Source: Nageia nagi
Lineage: Eukaryota; Pinophyta
Reading direction: 5' to 3'
Length of the DNA stretch: 64,000 nt
Assembly: GCA_050084985.1 (NCBI GenBank)
Contig: JBITNC010000002.1
Span: 10,478,001-10,542,000, forward strand
This document shows positions 42,828-54,020 of the stretch, in pieces; the first letter of the stretch is position 1, and every line of letters starts with the position of its first letter. The notes under the pieces are model-generated. The model saw only the letters and a program-made list of their open reading frames with translations. It made no database searches and was not told where the DNA came from. The position numbers and the translations under genes were made by a program.

Positions 42828-44174
42828 TTACCTATAAGTTGTAGCATCAGCCAACTGAGAATCTGAGCTCAAAGATACCACGATTCCAGGAGAAATAGGT
42901 ATTACAACATATTTACACTCCTTCATTCCAAAGTTTTGCAAGATGTCTGATATATACTTAGATTGACTAAGATAAGTACAATCTTTATGTTGGTATACTT
43001 GCATTCTAAGATAGTAATGCAATAGACCTAGATCAGTCATTTCAAATGTTACCTTTAGTTTAGAGATGCACTCTTGGATGATTTCAATATTATTGCCAGT
43101 TATGAGAAGATCGTCCACATAAAGGAGAATTAAGACCACATCTTTTCCTTGATTGAGTACATAGAGATATGAGTCAGAGAAGCACTTGGAAAAACCAATA
43201 TCTACAAAGAATCTTGAAATTTTCTTGTACCATTCTCTAGGTGCTTGCTTAAGTCCATACAAAGACTTCTTTAGCTTACACACAAGAGACTCTTTTCCTT
43301 CTGAAATAAATCCTTCTAGTTGATTCATGTAGATTTCTACATCCAAGTCACCATTGAGAAATGCACTCTTGACATCAAGTTGAAAAGCTTTCCATCCTTG
43401 AGCTGCAGAAAGAGTAAGGATTATCTTGACAGTAGGCATCTTGGCCACAGGAGCAAAGGTTTCCTCATAATTAATACCATATTTTTGAGTGAATCCTTTG
43501 GCCACTAACCTTGCTTTGTATTTTTCAATTTTTTCATCAGAATTGTACTTAATCTTGTATATCCATTTATTTCCAATCACATTTTTCTCATTGGGATAAG
43601 GAACCAAATCCCAAGTTTCATTTTTCATGAGCACCTCATACTCAACTTTCATAGCTTCCATCCAACACTCTTGCTTGGAAGCATTTTTGAAGGTTGATGG
43701 CTCATTCATATTATCAATTTTGGTAAATAAAGAGTTATTCAAGGTCATACTCCTTGTAATTCTTTGAGCTGGATAATTTTGCTCTTGTGGTAACTTCCCT
43801 ACATGATCATCCAACCAGTTAGGTGCACGCAAAGAATCATCTGTATCAGACACCTCAGCATGAGAGGTCATATCCTCAGGAAGTTCATTAAACTTAACAT
43901 CCCTAGAAACAAAGACTATGTTATGGGATGAGGAGTAGAGCCTGTAACCTCTATGCTGATTATCATACCCCACAAAGATGCATTTTTTTGATCTTTTATC
44001 CAACTTCTTTCTTTTCTCTGAGGTAATGAAGGCAAATGCATCACAATCGAAGACTCTAAAGTGTGAGAGGTTAGGTTTCTTTCCTTTCCATGCTTCATAC
44101 GGAGTTTTACCTTCAACTGCCTTAGTAGGACACCTATTTAGGGTGTGAATAGCAGTGTGAATAGCTTCTCCCAT
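42828..44174 (-). pseudogene. CopA-2 integrase C-terminal region and reverse transcriptase
   Basis: 448 open codons: VFDCDAFAFITSEKRKKLD and GYDNQHRGYRLYSSSHNIVF (integrase C-terminal region), a Ser/Thr/Asn linker, then RVT_2 (ETWDLVPYPNEKNVIGNKWI) with FLNGDLDVEIYMNQ, LYGLKQAPREWYKK, and intact YVDD at 43110-43121. Upstream continuity is lost because one G is missing from a G run near 44170. The stretch ends with TAA in YR-stop-LIG, the same codon as the CopA-1 stop at 3745-3747. Confidence 0.9.
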
Positions 44175-46067
44175 AAGAAACTAGGAAGGTTACCCAACAT
44201 GCACCTTGCCATTTCCATAATGGTTCTATTCTTCTTTTCAGCAACTCCATTTTGCTGAGGGGTGTAAGGGATTATGAATTGCCACTTGATCCCATGTTTA
44301 ACACAATAGTCGTTAAACTCATTGCTATTATACTCACCCCCATTATCAGATCTCAGCATCTTGATCTTAAAATCAGATTGATTTTCAACAAGAGCCTTGA
44401 AATCTTTAAACTTGTCAAAAGTTTGATCCTTGTGCTCAAGTAGATAACCAAATGTCATCCTACTGAAGTCATCAATGAAGGTCAGAACATAAGAAGCTCC
44501 CCCTAAAGACTTAGTCTGAAACGGACCCATCAAATCTGAATGCACAAGCTGAAGAGGACGAGTAGCCCGAGTTGCCTTATCTTTTTCAAACTTTTGCCTA
44601 TTCATCTTTCCTAGAATGCACCTTTCACATAGACCAATTGTGGATGAAATATTAGGTAGACCTTCCATAAGTTCTTGAGTTTTCATATCTTGAATACTCT
44701 TGTGGTTAAGGTGCCCTAATCGTTGATGCCAAAGATTACCCTTTGAACAAACATTTGTAGTAAGACACATTTTTGAAGGAACTTGATCCACAATATAAAG
44801 TTCATCCTTTACTGATCCTTTCATGAAGGTGGCAAGTCCTTTCTTAACACACCAGGAGTGTGAGGTAAACTCAAATGAGTATCCTTTCCTTGTAATCTGA
44901 ATTACAGAGATAAGATTCATCCTTAGTTTAGGCACATAAAAGACATTATCAAGAGTCTTTCCATGAATCTTCACACTCCCTATTCCTTGAACATCAAGGA
45001 CTATATCATCACCTATCACAATTGTATCCTTCTTGTACTTATGAAAGTTTTCAAACTTATCCTTTTCATAACACATGTGATTAGTGCATCCTGAACCAAC
45101 AATCCAATCATTTGAAATAGTTTGAGTCATTGAGTAGTAGGCAACAGTAGCAGTATGCTTGTTCTTCTTTTTATTATTGAAATTTCTCACATTTGCATTT
45201 CCCTTGCCTTTTTGAGTAAATTTCTTTTTACGAAAATCATACTCTTTGTGCCCAAAGATGCCACAAAAGTTATAATTTCCATCAAACTTTTTCTGAGGTG
45301 TTGGATTGCTTGATCCAGCTTTATCATTCTTTTGCCTGAAGTTGCCATTATTGTTGCCCTTTTTCTCATACTTCCTGAAGGTAGATGAGGACTTGTTATC
45401 TTTGAATTTATAATGTTTGAACTTTTTCTTGAAAGGAGTTTTGGTTGCTCCTAGAGCAATGTTATTGTCCTTTGGAGAAAGTTTCAACATTTTCTTATTC
45501 AAAGTTTCCTCATGCTTCAGAAGGAGTCTAGAAAGGTTATCAAGAGAGATGACATCTTCTTCATCATCGAGCCTTGTTTCCATAACCGTGACAACTGAAC
45601 TTTGTAGAAAGGCTTTGAAGAATGATGAAGACCATGAACTTATCATTGATCCAATTGCACCCACAGCCAACCAATTGTGTCCTAAGGTCAATGATTTTGT
45701 TCAAGTAGATGGAAGCACTTTCATCTTCACCTTGACGATATTGCAACAACTTTTGCAAAATGGTGAACCTCCTTGAAAAATTTAACCCGAGGTAAATTTT
45801 CTTCAGCTTATCCCAAGCTTCCTTTGTTGATGTTGAAGAAGAGATCATGAGAAGGATGTCATCTGAAACTGCACGATAAATCATTGAAGTTGCTAATTCA
45901 TTCTTTGAGTTGTATACTTCAAGAGCCTTCTCATTGGTAGGAGCGACCAAGTCTTCATTAACTGTCTGCCACAGCTTCCTTGCTTGTAACTCAGCTTTGA
46001 TACGAGGTTCCCATATTCCAAAGTTGGAACCGTCGAGTATATGCTTGGGTATGAAGGTTTCAACCAT
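44138..46067 (-). pseudogene. CopA-2 gag, protease and integrase
   Basis: ATG at 46067-46065 (MVETFIPKHILDGSNFGIWE). A 5-base deletion near 45593 (CAACT present in CopA-1) shifts the frame; after it the reading is open to 44138. The zinc knuckle is damaged (YNFC...EYDF: first and last Cys changed). The protease site reads GSG at 45089-45097, with Asp replaced by Gly (codon 45095-45097). The integrase is well kept: HQRLGHLNHKSI, CERCILGK, HSDLMGPF, LRSDNGGEYNS and TPQQNGVAEKKNR, so the zinc residues and DDE triad are intact. The missing G near 44170 breaks the link to RT. Confidence 0.9.
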
Positions 46068-46069
46068 TG

Positions 46070-49000
46070 CTACATAAAAATAAATATGCAATAAGAATGA
46101 AAATTTTTATAATTTTCCATCTATACATATAAAACATTTAATAAGTAAACATGTCCCACATGTGCAAACTTATAAACCACGATCCGTAGAAGGATAAAGT
46201 TGAGGTTATTTTCTTGTATAGAATTAGGCCTTCACCTGGATGCCTGCAAGGTGGAGCCCATGTACTACTAGTCCTCAACCAGTTCACCTTGGTTAGTAAT
46301 ATACTCTCACAAGGAGAAGTACTAACTATTTTCCAAGGATCTGACATATCTTGGACTGGCCATTTTAATTATCTTGATTAAGGTTTTCAGTTTTCCTCCT
46401 AGGTTATCAGGATAATCCCTGAATGGACATGCGGACATGTGGTATCACTACACACATGCCTGTCCACCTAATAGAGTTATGTCCAATCCAATAGAGGTCT
46501 TAGGAGCAATTAAGACGGACTTACCACCACTTGGTTCTTCATACTAAAAAGGCTCCAGTCTTCCCTGTCCTCACCTCGTGGCTCCCCAAACAAGTCATGT
46601 TGTGGAAAAATACGTGCGAATGTGTTCATTTTAGAGGTTACTTTCAATATTTTGCATTTTGTAAGTAATTATGCAAAAATATAAAGTAAAGTAAAAATAT
46701 ATCATCCACACGAACTTGAAACCTTAAGAGTCCAATGGGTTTTGTACTAACCCCTAAAGGACTTTTTACATTTCGCATATTTTGCTCAAGTTCAAAAATT
46801 CATTAAAACACTTTAATAAATTTTAAAAGGGCGAAGTCCTACTTAGCATTAATCCATAACTTAAACATGTATTATTCCCTAACTTAAAATTAAGTAATAA
46901 ACATGCATCATGCATTATTTAACTTAAAATTTTAAGTACTAAGCATGCTTTATTCCTAACAAGGTTAAGAGGCATGCATTATAAATTTAGCATGCAAGAT
47001 CCATGCAAGATCTAGAAAAAGATTTAAGTAAAAAATTATACAAATTCCCCCCTTGTTTTACTTAAAGTTCTAAAACTTGGATGCTAAAAAATTTCTTTTA
47101 AGTATGGTTCCTCCCTTCTTTTCACTTAATGTGTTATCCCTAAAAAATTGGTCTTTGAAGTATGTATGTTAAGTAAATATTACCTTTGTTTACTTAAAAA
47201 TAGGATAGGTTTTTAGGAAAAATCCCTTAAAAGTTTAATTCAGACCTAGACATAAAAAATCAAATCCCTTTGTAGTTGGTAAAAAAAAAAATTAAAGACT
47301 CAACAACTTATGTTTGGAAAATAATTGAAAGGTGGCCATGTGTAAGCCGCGTGGAGGTTGAGAGGCTGGGCAAAGGCGGCAGGGGAGACCAAAGTGAGTA
47401 GAAGGGAGGGGATAAAAGTCAAAACATGTTGGGTTTTTGACTGTGAGCAATCAACACGGTGCTGTCACCAGGCTAGGCAACGCGCGCAAGCAATATGAGG
47501 GATATATAGAGGGGTGTGGATGAGGAGGAAGCGTATTTGTGCATATCCTACGATCATTGCATTGAACCAGACTGTATCGTGATGAGGCAAAAAACAATTC
47601 GTAGGCCCTTGCAACGTATCTGATTTGTGCATTTGACGTAGTCAAGCTGGTGAGGGAGGAGGCTACGGGGGAGGTGTTCGGTGCATATCTTATGATCATT
47701 GAAGTCCATGAAACCTCTATCTGCACCTTGTCAAACATTCGCATGCCCCTTTTAACGTGTTATTTTGTGCATATCCTATGATCATTACAGTCCATGAAAC
47801 ATTATCTGCATCATGCATGGTGTCAAACAATTCGTGTGGTATCCGTTTTGTGCATATCTTATGATCAGTGTAGTCCATGAAACTCTGGCTTCATCATGCA
47901 TCATGTTAAACAATTTGCAAACCCTGTCAACGTATCTGTGTGTGTATATCCTACAATCAGTGCAGTCCATGAAACTCTATCTTCATCATGCATTGTGTCA
48001 AATAATTCGGGTGGTATCCCTATGCTTCCACATTTTACAGACATGTTTACCAGGGTTAAAAAATGAAGAATGTGGAGGTGGAGGGGTCATGCCTAGCTGA
48101 CGAGGGAGGAGGCTATAGGTAGTGATGGATGGGTGCGGCAGAGAGGGCGTGTGACCAGATTCTTCCATGGAGCAATAGCGGTAAAGGCAGCATTTGGCGT
48201 CCATCAGCGTGGAGGGTGGCTAAGATGCCATGTTTGATAGTGCATTCCTACGATCATTGCAGTCCATGAAAACTCTATCTGCACCTTGTCAAATAATTCG
48301 TGTGCCTTCCCTTTCAATGTCTACCATTTGCATGCAAGTCAGCGAGGCATTGTGTAAAATAGTTCGCATGCCTTCGTGTGCCTTCCCTACATTTCCATAA
48401 TTTGCATGCAAGTCGGTGAGGCATTTTGTCAAACAGTTCGCACGCCATTTTATTTGACCCCCCCAAATAATAATTTTTATATGGTTTTATTTATTTATAA
48501 ATTGATAATTAAAAAAAATCTTTATTTGATTTTTTTAAATACCTTTCCTTTTTTTTTAAGCTATGAAATGGCTATGATGAGAGAGGTAAAAAAATAATTG
48601 TAAAAGCATTTTGTATAGCTCTCATCATATAGATATTAAAAAAAATACACCCTTTTTAATAAATGGCTTACAATATGTTATTTCTATATACTAACCTCTT
48701 AAACATGTTTACGAGAGGATAGAAAAAAAATTACCCATATTTTGCAAATAACAAAAAGTTAACACATAGTTCAAAAATGGGTTAGTGTCATAAGAACAAA
48801 TCAAGTTTAATTATAACATATTATTGCCATTTTGATCATATAAATACCTCTTAATATCAAAGGAATAAAAGGTATGTAAAAGAAAAACTAATAGCAATAT
48901 TGCAACTAATCAAAAAAATGTTAGTATACAAATTGCAAATTTTGCATAATGTATTATTGCCCAATCACTTAACATAAAAACTTGTTAGTAGAACAAACAA

Positions 49001-49128
49001 AATGAGCAATAATATATTATGTTATTAAGGCAATGTTTGCTAGGAGTTGAACTAACATAATCATAAAAGAATGTTAGTATCAAAATGAAATAATCCATAA
49101 GATAACCAAAGGAGGAGGAAATTTATAC
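46070..49128 (-). other. CopA-2 leader, candidate 3.06-kb intron with captured sequence
   Basis: On the - strand the donor AAG|GTATAAA has intron G at 49128, about 120 bases after the primer-binding site. The acceptor TTTTTATGTAG|CAATGG has AG at 46071-46070, so splicing would put the gag ATG three bases into the second exon. A second possible donor GAG|GTAAA is at 49145. Conserved leader blocks lie at 46100-47300 and 48900-49140. Between them 47330-48450 is compositionally distinct (locally GC-rich) and holds PPR-like sequence. There is no long ORF. Splicing is inference. Confidence 0.6.
47540..48440 (-). pseudogene. Captured tandem PPR-gene fragments inside the CopA-2 leader
   Basis: At least five diverged copies of an 85-95 bp unit on the - strand, same sense as the element. 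Each translates to a plant PLS-type PPR motif: LFNMMHDEARVSWTTLIIRY followed by AQNG, and MFDKVQIEVSWTSMIIRYAP. Units are near 47540-47600, 47680-47750, 47765-47840, 47850-47930, 47945-48020 and 48240-48310. Frames change between units and no complete PPR array remains. PPR proteins bind organellar RNA; no function is expected here. Similar remnants outside any LTR element are at 59290-60720 and 63490-64000. Confidence 0.72.
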
Positions 49129-49175
49129 CTTCTCTTAGAATTTACCTCACCAAGACCTTAAAATTGAAGGAATAA

Positions 49176-49253
49176 GAGCTTCCACACCAAGAAGAAGAGC
49201 TTCCACACCAAGAAGAAGAGCTTCCACGCCAAGAAGAAGAGCTTCCACACCAA
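49176..49253 (-). repeat. 21-bp tandem repeat beside the CopA-2 primer-binding site
   Basis: + strand unit GAGCTTCCACACCAAGAAGAA, copies at 49176, 49197, 49218 and a partial at 49239-49253, with one substitution in all. The array abuts the primer-binding site. CopB copies have only one or two similar phrases there, so this is a recent expansion. Confidence 0.88.
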
Positions 49254-49265
49254 GCTCTGATACCA
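49250..49265 (-). other. CopA-2 primer-binding site
   Basis: On the - strand TGGTATCAGAGCTTGG, two bases inside the 5' LTR. The first 12 bases are the common plant copia site for initiator-Met tRNA. Confidence 0.9.
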
Positions 49266-49267
49266 AT

Positions 49268-49726
49268 TGAAGGATCTAGACCTACTCTAATCCTTAAGGT
49301 CCAAGACTAGGAAACTCAATCATACACAAGATAACACAAATATAATGTGGTTCCTCCCTCCTTGGGAGTACATCCACAACTAGTTCTCAATTCTCAATCT
49401 ATGCACCTCTTACAACAATTCTCTTCCTCTCCTACACAACTAGTAGAGTAATCTTACTCCAAAAACTTAGTTATGTTACAAGAGGAGAGGCCCTCTATTT
49501 ATAGCTTGAGAGCACCTCCCTAACCTCCCTTTAACCCAAGGGTAAGGTTAGGGTTACAATAAATGTATCACCTAACTTTAACCTACCAACTAACTACATG
49601 GTAAAGTCAAAGTCTACATAATAAAGAATTCAATTAATCCCTTAAGGTATCTACATATCCTTTAAGTGATTAATTGAATTTACAAGGAGTTTAGATATTC
49701 ACAATATTTCATTACAAATTCTAACA
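49268..49726 (-). repeat. CopA-2 5' LTR (459 bp)
   Basis: Same length and ends as the 3' LTR, with about six substitutions and no indels. It is the promoter copy, with a - strand TATAAATA at 49496-49503. Confidence 0.96.
49496..49503 (-). promoter_or_regulatory. TATA box of the CopA-2 5' LTR
   Basis: TATAAATA on the - strand, preceded by AAGC and followed by GAGGGCC. It is identical in context to the box in CopA-1 (5466-5473). Confidence 0.7.
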
Positions 49727-50450
49727 ATAAGTAGGTCAAATAATAAGATCAGTTTGATGCAACATATTCATATCAAATAAGATAGATGAATCACATAAAT
49801 TCCATCATGAACTGATCAATGGTGCACTATAAATCATCACGAAGATGTCAAACCAAAACTCATAGTCACTTAACATATATATAAAACATGTGTTGATTAT
49901 CATTACAAAATAGAGCATGCACATATGAGTTCCTCACACATGGATAACTGAATAGTGCTAGATTGGCCAATCTTTTTGCTTTAAAATTTTGTACAATAAA
50001 TTCATCACATAGAGTGAACTTACCACAAAGGTGTAAAATAAAATCAATACTATACAACACAAAATCCTTTTAGGGGTGAAGTTGTCACCATAAACATGAA
50101 TTCAAACTTCACTCCCCCTTGAGGGCAACTTCACCAGCTAGATAGCATCCCTAAGCTTATATAACTAAGCTTTTAGGAGGGGCTTGGTGAAAAAATTAGT
50201 GGAGTTCAAGGTGAATGGATAATACTCCAAGTGTATGATATCATTAAGAACCTTCTCTTTAATAAAATGGGCATAGATTTCTACATGTTTTATTCTCTGA
50301 TGAAACACAAGATTCTTAGCCAAAGAAATAGCTAACTAATTATATGAAGAAATCAAAGATTAGCCACCTTGCTCATACCTAATTTCTTTCTGAATATGCC
50401 TTAACCAAATGGCTTCTTAGGTTGCAACAGACATGGCATGGTATTCAACT
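49727..50450 (-). other. CopB-2 3' region and RNase H end, right of CopA-2
   Basis: Starts with the target duplication ATAAG. It holds one decayed hairpin-repeat unit (49980-50030), the internal purine tract near 50115-50125 (CTCCCCCTT on the + strand), and degenerate C-terminal RNase H sequence (TKPLL-like) at 50130-50450. Confidence 0.7.
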
Positions 50451-51690
50451 TCTATGGTGGAAAGAGAAATAGTAATTTGCTTCATGGAATCCTAAGAGAT
50501 ATCACCTAAACCAATGCTAAACACATACGTAAAGGTTGATTTTCTATCATCTTTATCTCCCCCATAGAATTTGAGAATCTAGAGAGAACAAACGAGGGCA
50601 ACTTAGAATACTTGAGAGTAATATCCTTAGTCCTTGCAACATACCTCAAGATTTGCATAATAGCATTAAGGTGCTCAACATATGGTTTCTGCATGAATCG
50701 TGCCATCAGATTCACTACAAAGGTAATATCAAGTTTGGATATAGTCAAATACAAAAGATTACCAATTAATTTTTTGTAAGCTATAGCATTAGCCAACTGA
50801 GAGTTGGAGCTAAGAGAAATAGTGATTCCAAGAGAGACTGGGATCACAACATATCTATACTCCTCCATTCCAAACTTCTGCAAGATGTCTGAGATATACT
50901 TAGATTGACTAATATAAGTACAATCTTTATATTGATATACTTGCATTTCAAAGTAGTAATGCAAGAGACCAAGATTAGTCATTTCAAACATTACCTTAGG
51001 TTTGGATACGCACTCTTGAATGATTTCATCATTATTTTTAATAATCAAAAGATCATCCACATAAAAGAGAATCAAGACCATATCTTTTTCTTAGGTGAGC
51101 ACATATAAATTAGAGTCTAAAAAGCACTTAGAGAAATTGATATCTATAAAATACCATGAAATCTTTATGTACTAGGCTCTAGGTGCTTACTTAAGTCCAT
51201 ATAATGACTTATTTAGCTTGCACATAAAGGACTCTTTACTTTCCACAATGAACCCTTCTAGTTGATTCATGAAGATTTCTACATCTAAGTCATCATTGGA
51301 AAATGCACTCTTAACATCAAATTGAAAAACTTTCTATCCTTGAGCTACAAAATGAGAAAGGATAATTCTCACAACAAGCATCTTTGCTACAAGAGCAAAG
51401 GTTTTCTCGTAATCTACATTGTATTTCTGAGCAATACCTTTGGCTACTAACCTTGCCTTGTTTTTCTCAATGTCTCTAACAAAATTATACTTGACCTTGT
51501 AGATTAACTTATTACCAATTACATTTTTCTTATTGGGATAAGGAACCAAATACCAATTTTTATTTTTCATAAGCATCTCATACTCCACTCTCATAGCTTC
51601 CATGTAGCACTCGTGCTTAGAAGCTTCTTTGAAGGTTGAGGGCTTATGCTTATCAATCTTGATAAATAAAGATTTATTCAAGGTCATGCT
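50450..51690 (-). pseudogene. CopB-2 RT and RNase H remnant
   Basis: Pieces: 50506-51081 (LFYVDDLLI, LLHYYFEMQVYQYKDCTYIS, YKKLIGNLLYLTISKLDI) and 51334-51687 (MTLNKSLFIKIDKHKPSTF, GNKLIYKVKYNFV, KARLVAKGIAQKY). YVDD survives. At the codon that is TAA in CopA this copy has AAA (Lys). Frames are broken many times. Confidence 0.83.
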
Positions 51691-51777
51691 CTTTGTTACC
51701 CTTTGTGTTGGATAATTTAGTTCCTAAGGTGATTTATTTAGATCAATATCTAACCAGCTAAGTGCAATTGAAGAGTC

Positions 51778-53080
51778 CTATAGATCATCAACATCCTTAT
51801 TAGAAGCAGATTCTTTGGGAAGTTCATTGAACTTTACATCCCTTGAAATAAACATAGCTTTGTAGGATGGAGAGTAGAGCTTGTAGTCTTTATGTTGACT
51901 ATCATAACCCATAAAGATGCATTTTTTTACCCTTTTATCTAACTTATTTCCTTTATCAAAAATAATGTAGGGGAATGCTTCACAACTAAACACCCTAAGG
52001 TGTGAAATGTTAGGTTTTCTTCCTAACCATACCTCAAAAGGAGTTTTACCTTGAAATAATTTTATGGTACACCTATTCAAGGTGTACATAGTAGTGCTAA
52101 TCGCTTCAACCCATAAGCAACTAGGAAGATTACCTAGCATGCATCTAGCCATCTCCATAATTATCTTATTTTTCCTTTTGGTAACACCATTTTGCTAAGG
52201 AGTGTAAGGAATCGTAAATTACCTCTTGATTCCATACTTAGCATAATACTCATTGAACTCATCATTGTTATATTCTCTTCCATTATTTAATCTCAACATC
52301 TTAATTTTAATGTTAGTTTGATTCTCAACAAAGGCTTTAAAAATATTAAAACTCTTAAAGGTTTGATCCTTATGCTCAAGTAGATACCCAAAGGTCATTC
52401 TACTAAAGTCATCAATGAAAGTTAAGATGTAAGATGCTCCTCCAAGTGACTTAGTCTGGAATGGATCCATTAAATCTAAATGCACAAATTGAAGAGGTTA
52501 ATATGCTCTTGTTTCTTTATTTTTTTTTAAACTTTTATTTATGCATCTTACCAAGAATGCACTTTTTACATAAACCAATTGAAGGAGAAATTAAAGTTAA
52601 ACCTTCCACAAGTTCTTGGTCTTTCATGACTTGAATACTCTTATGGTTAAGGTGTCCTAAACATTAGTACCAAATTTTGAATCTAGAACACACATTTGTA
52701 GTAAGACATATCTTTATTATAACTTGATCTATAATGTAGAGATCATATTTTAGTAACTAATATGGAAAATTATTTCTTCATGCACCAGGATTAAGAGTTA
52801 AATTCAAAAGAGTACCATTTTCTAGTAACTTAGATCATAAAGAGAAGGTTCATCTAAGCTTAGAAACATAGAGCACATTACCAAGAACCTTTCTATGAAT
52901 CAACACACTCCCAATTCCTTGGACTTTAAGGGTAGAGTTATCACCTATCACAACCACATCTTTTCTATACTTGTGAAAGTTTTCAAACTTTTTCTTTTTC
53001 AAAGCATAGGTGATTAGTGCAACTAGAACTAACAATCCAATCAGATGAAAAAGAGTGAGACATTGAGTAGAGTGTTGCAA
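51778..53080 (-). pseudogene. CopB-2 integrase and protease remnant
   Basis: 51778-52158 reads MEMARCMLGNLPSCLW and VFSCEAFPYIIFDKGNKLD; 52219-52485 reads LDLMDPFQTKSLGGASYIL and MLRLNNGREYNND (second Asp altered to Asn). The zinc domain is degenerate near 52540-52670. 52850-53080 is protease-like (NFHKYRKDVVVIGDN), without a clean active site. Confidence 0.8.
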
Positions 53081-53090
53081 TAAAATCAGC

Positions 53091-54017
53091 TTGAATATTC
53101 TTCTTTCCTTTGATTTTTTTTATATTTCCATTACCTTTATTTTTTTTCTCTTTTTTCTTTTTGTAGCAATCAACTTCTTTATGACCTTGGATGCCACAAT
53201 AGTTACAGTTACCATAAAACTTTTTAAAATATGGATTATTTGCTTTACCTTTTCCATCTATTTGCTTGAAGTGGTTATTGTTGTTGTTGTTCCTGCTACT
53301 GTTGTTGCCATTACCTCTTTTCTCAAACCTTTTGGAGAAAGAAGGATAAGATTCTTTTTATGGTTGAACTTCTTTTGGAAAATATTTTTGGTTGCTTCAA
53401 GAATAACATTATTATCCTTAGGAGAAGAAATCAACACCTTTTACTAAGGGTTTCATCATGCTTCAAAAGAAGCCTAGAAAGGTTCTCAAGGGAGAAGACT
53501 TCTTTATCATCATCAAACCTTGTTTCCATAACCATCATAAAGTTACCAAAATTTTAAGAAAGGCTTTGGAGAATGATGAAAACCATAAACTCATCGTTGA
53601 TCCAATTGCACCCACAAGTAATAAGTTGGGTCCTTAGTCAATAATTTTGTTCAAGTAGATAGCCACATTTTCATCTTCCCTTCGATGAGATTGAAGTAAT
53701 TTTTGGAGAATGGTAAACTTTCTTGAAAACTTTGAACCAAGGTAGATTTTATTAAGCTTATCCCAAGCTTCCTTTACTAAGGATGAAGAGGAAATCTTTA
53801 GGAGCACATCATTTGATACTACATGAAAGATCATGGAGGTTGCTAATTTATTCTTCATGTTGTAATCCTATAATGCCTTCTCATCTGTAGGAGGTATAAG
53901 GTTGTTATTCACTATTTACCAAAGTTTCATTACCTGCAACTCAGCTCTTATTCGAGGTTCCTAAATTCCAAAGTTGGAACCATCAAGAATATGTTTGGAT
54001 AAAAAGAAATCTTCCAT
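53091..54017 (-). pseudogene. CopB-2 gag remnant
   Basis: The ATG at 54017-54015 follows the conserved TGTAG-CAA junction. The segment 53634-53858 is readable (NKLATSMIFHVVSNDVLLKIS, KLLQSHRREDENVAIYLNKI). A zinc-knuckle-like region is degenerate near 53165-53215. Multiple stops. Confidence 0.8.
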
Positions 54018-54020
54018 TTG

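Larger units (their letters stand above)
40932..49726 (-). mobile_element. CopA-2: complete 8.8-kb Ty1/copia element nested in CopB-2
   Basis: Two 459-bp LTRs (40932-41390 and 49268-49726) differ at only about six positions by eye. They are flanked by perfect 5-bp target duplications ATAAG (40927-40931, 49727-49731). A perfect primer-binding site and a purine tract are present. This is the youngest and best-preserved insertion in the window, and the same family as CopA-1. The 8795-bp length reflects a 3.2-kb leader, which contains PPR-derived sequence, and a 770-bp 3' region with hairpin repeats. It is still defective: two frameshifts, stops, and a mutated protease site. Confidence 0.96.

Noticed and set aside
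47998-48204. Small ORFs on both strands in the GC-rich part of the CopA-2 leader as new genes
   Set aside because: They overlap the PPR-derived repeats and shift frame between units. No start context or conservation supports them.
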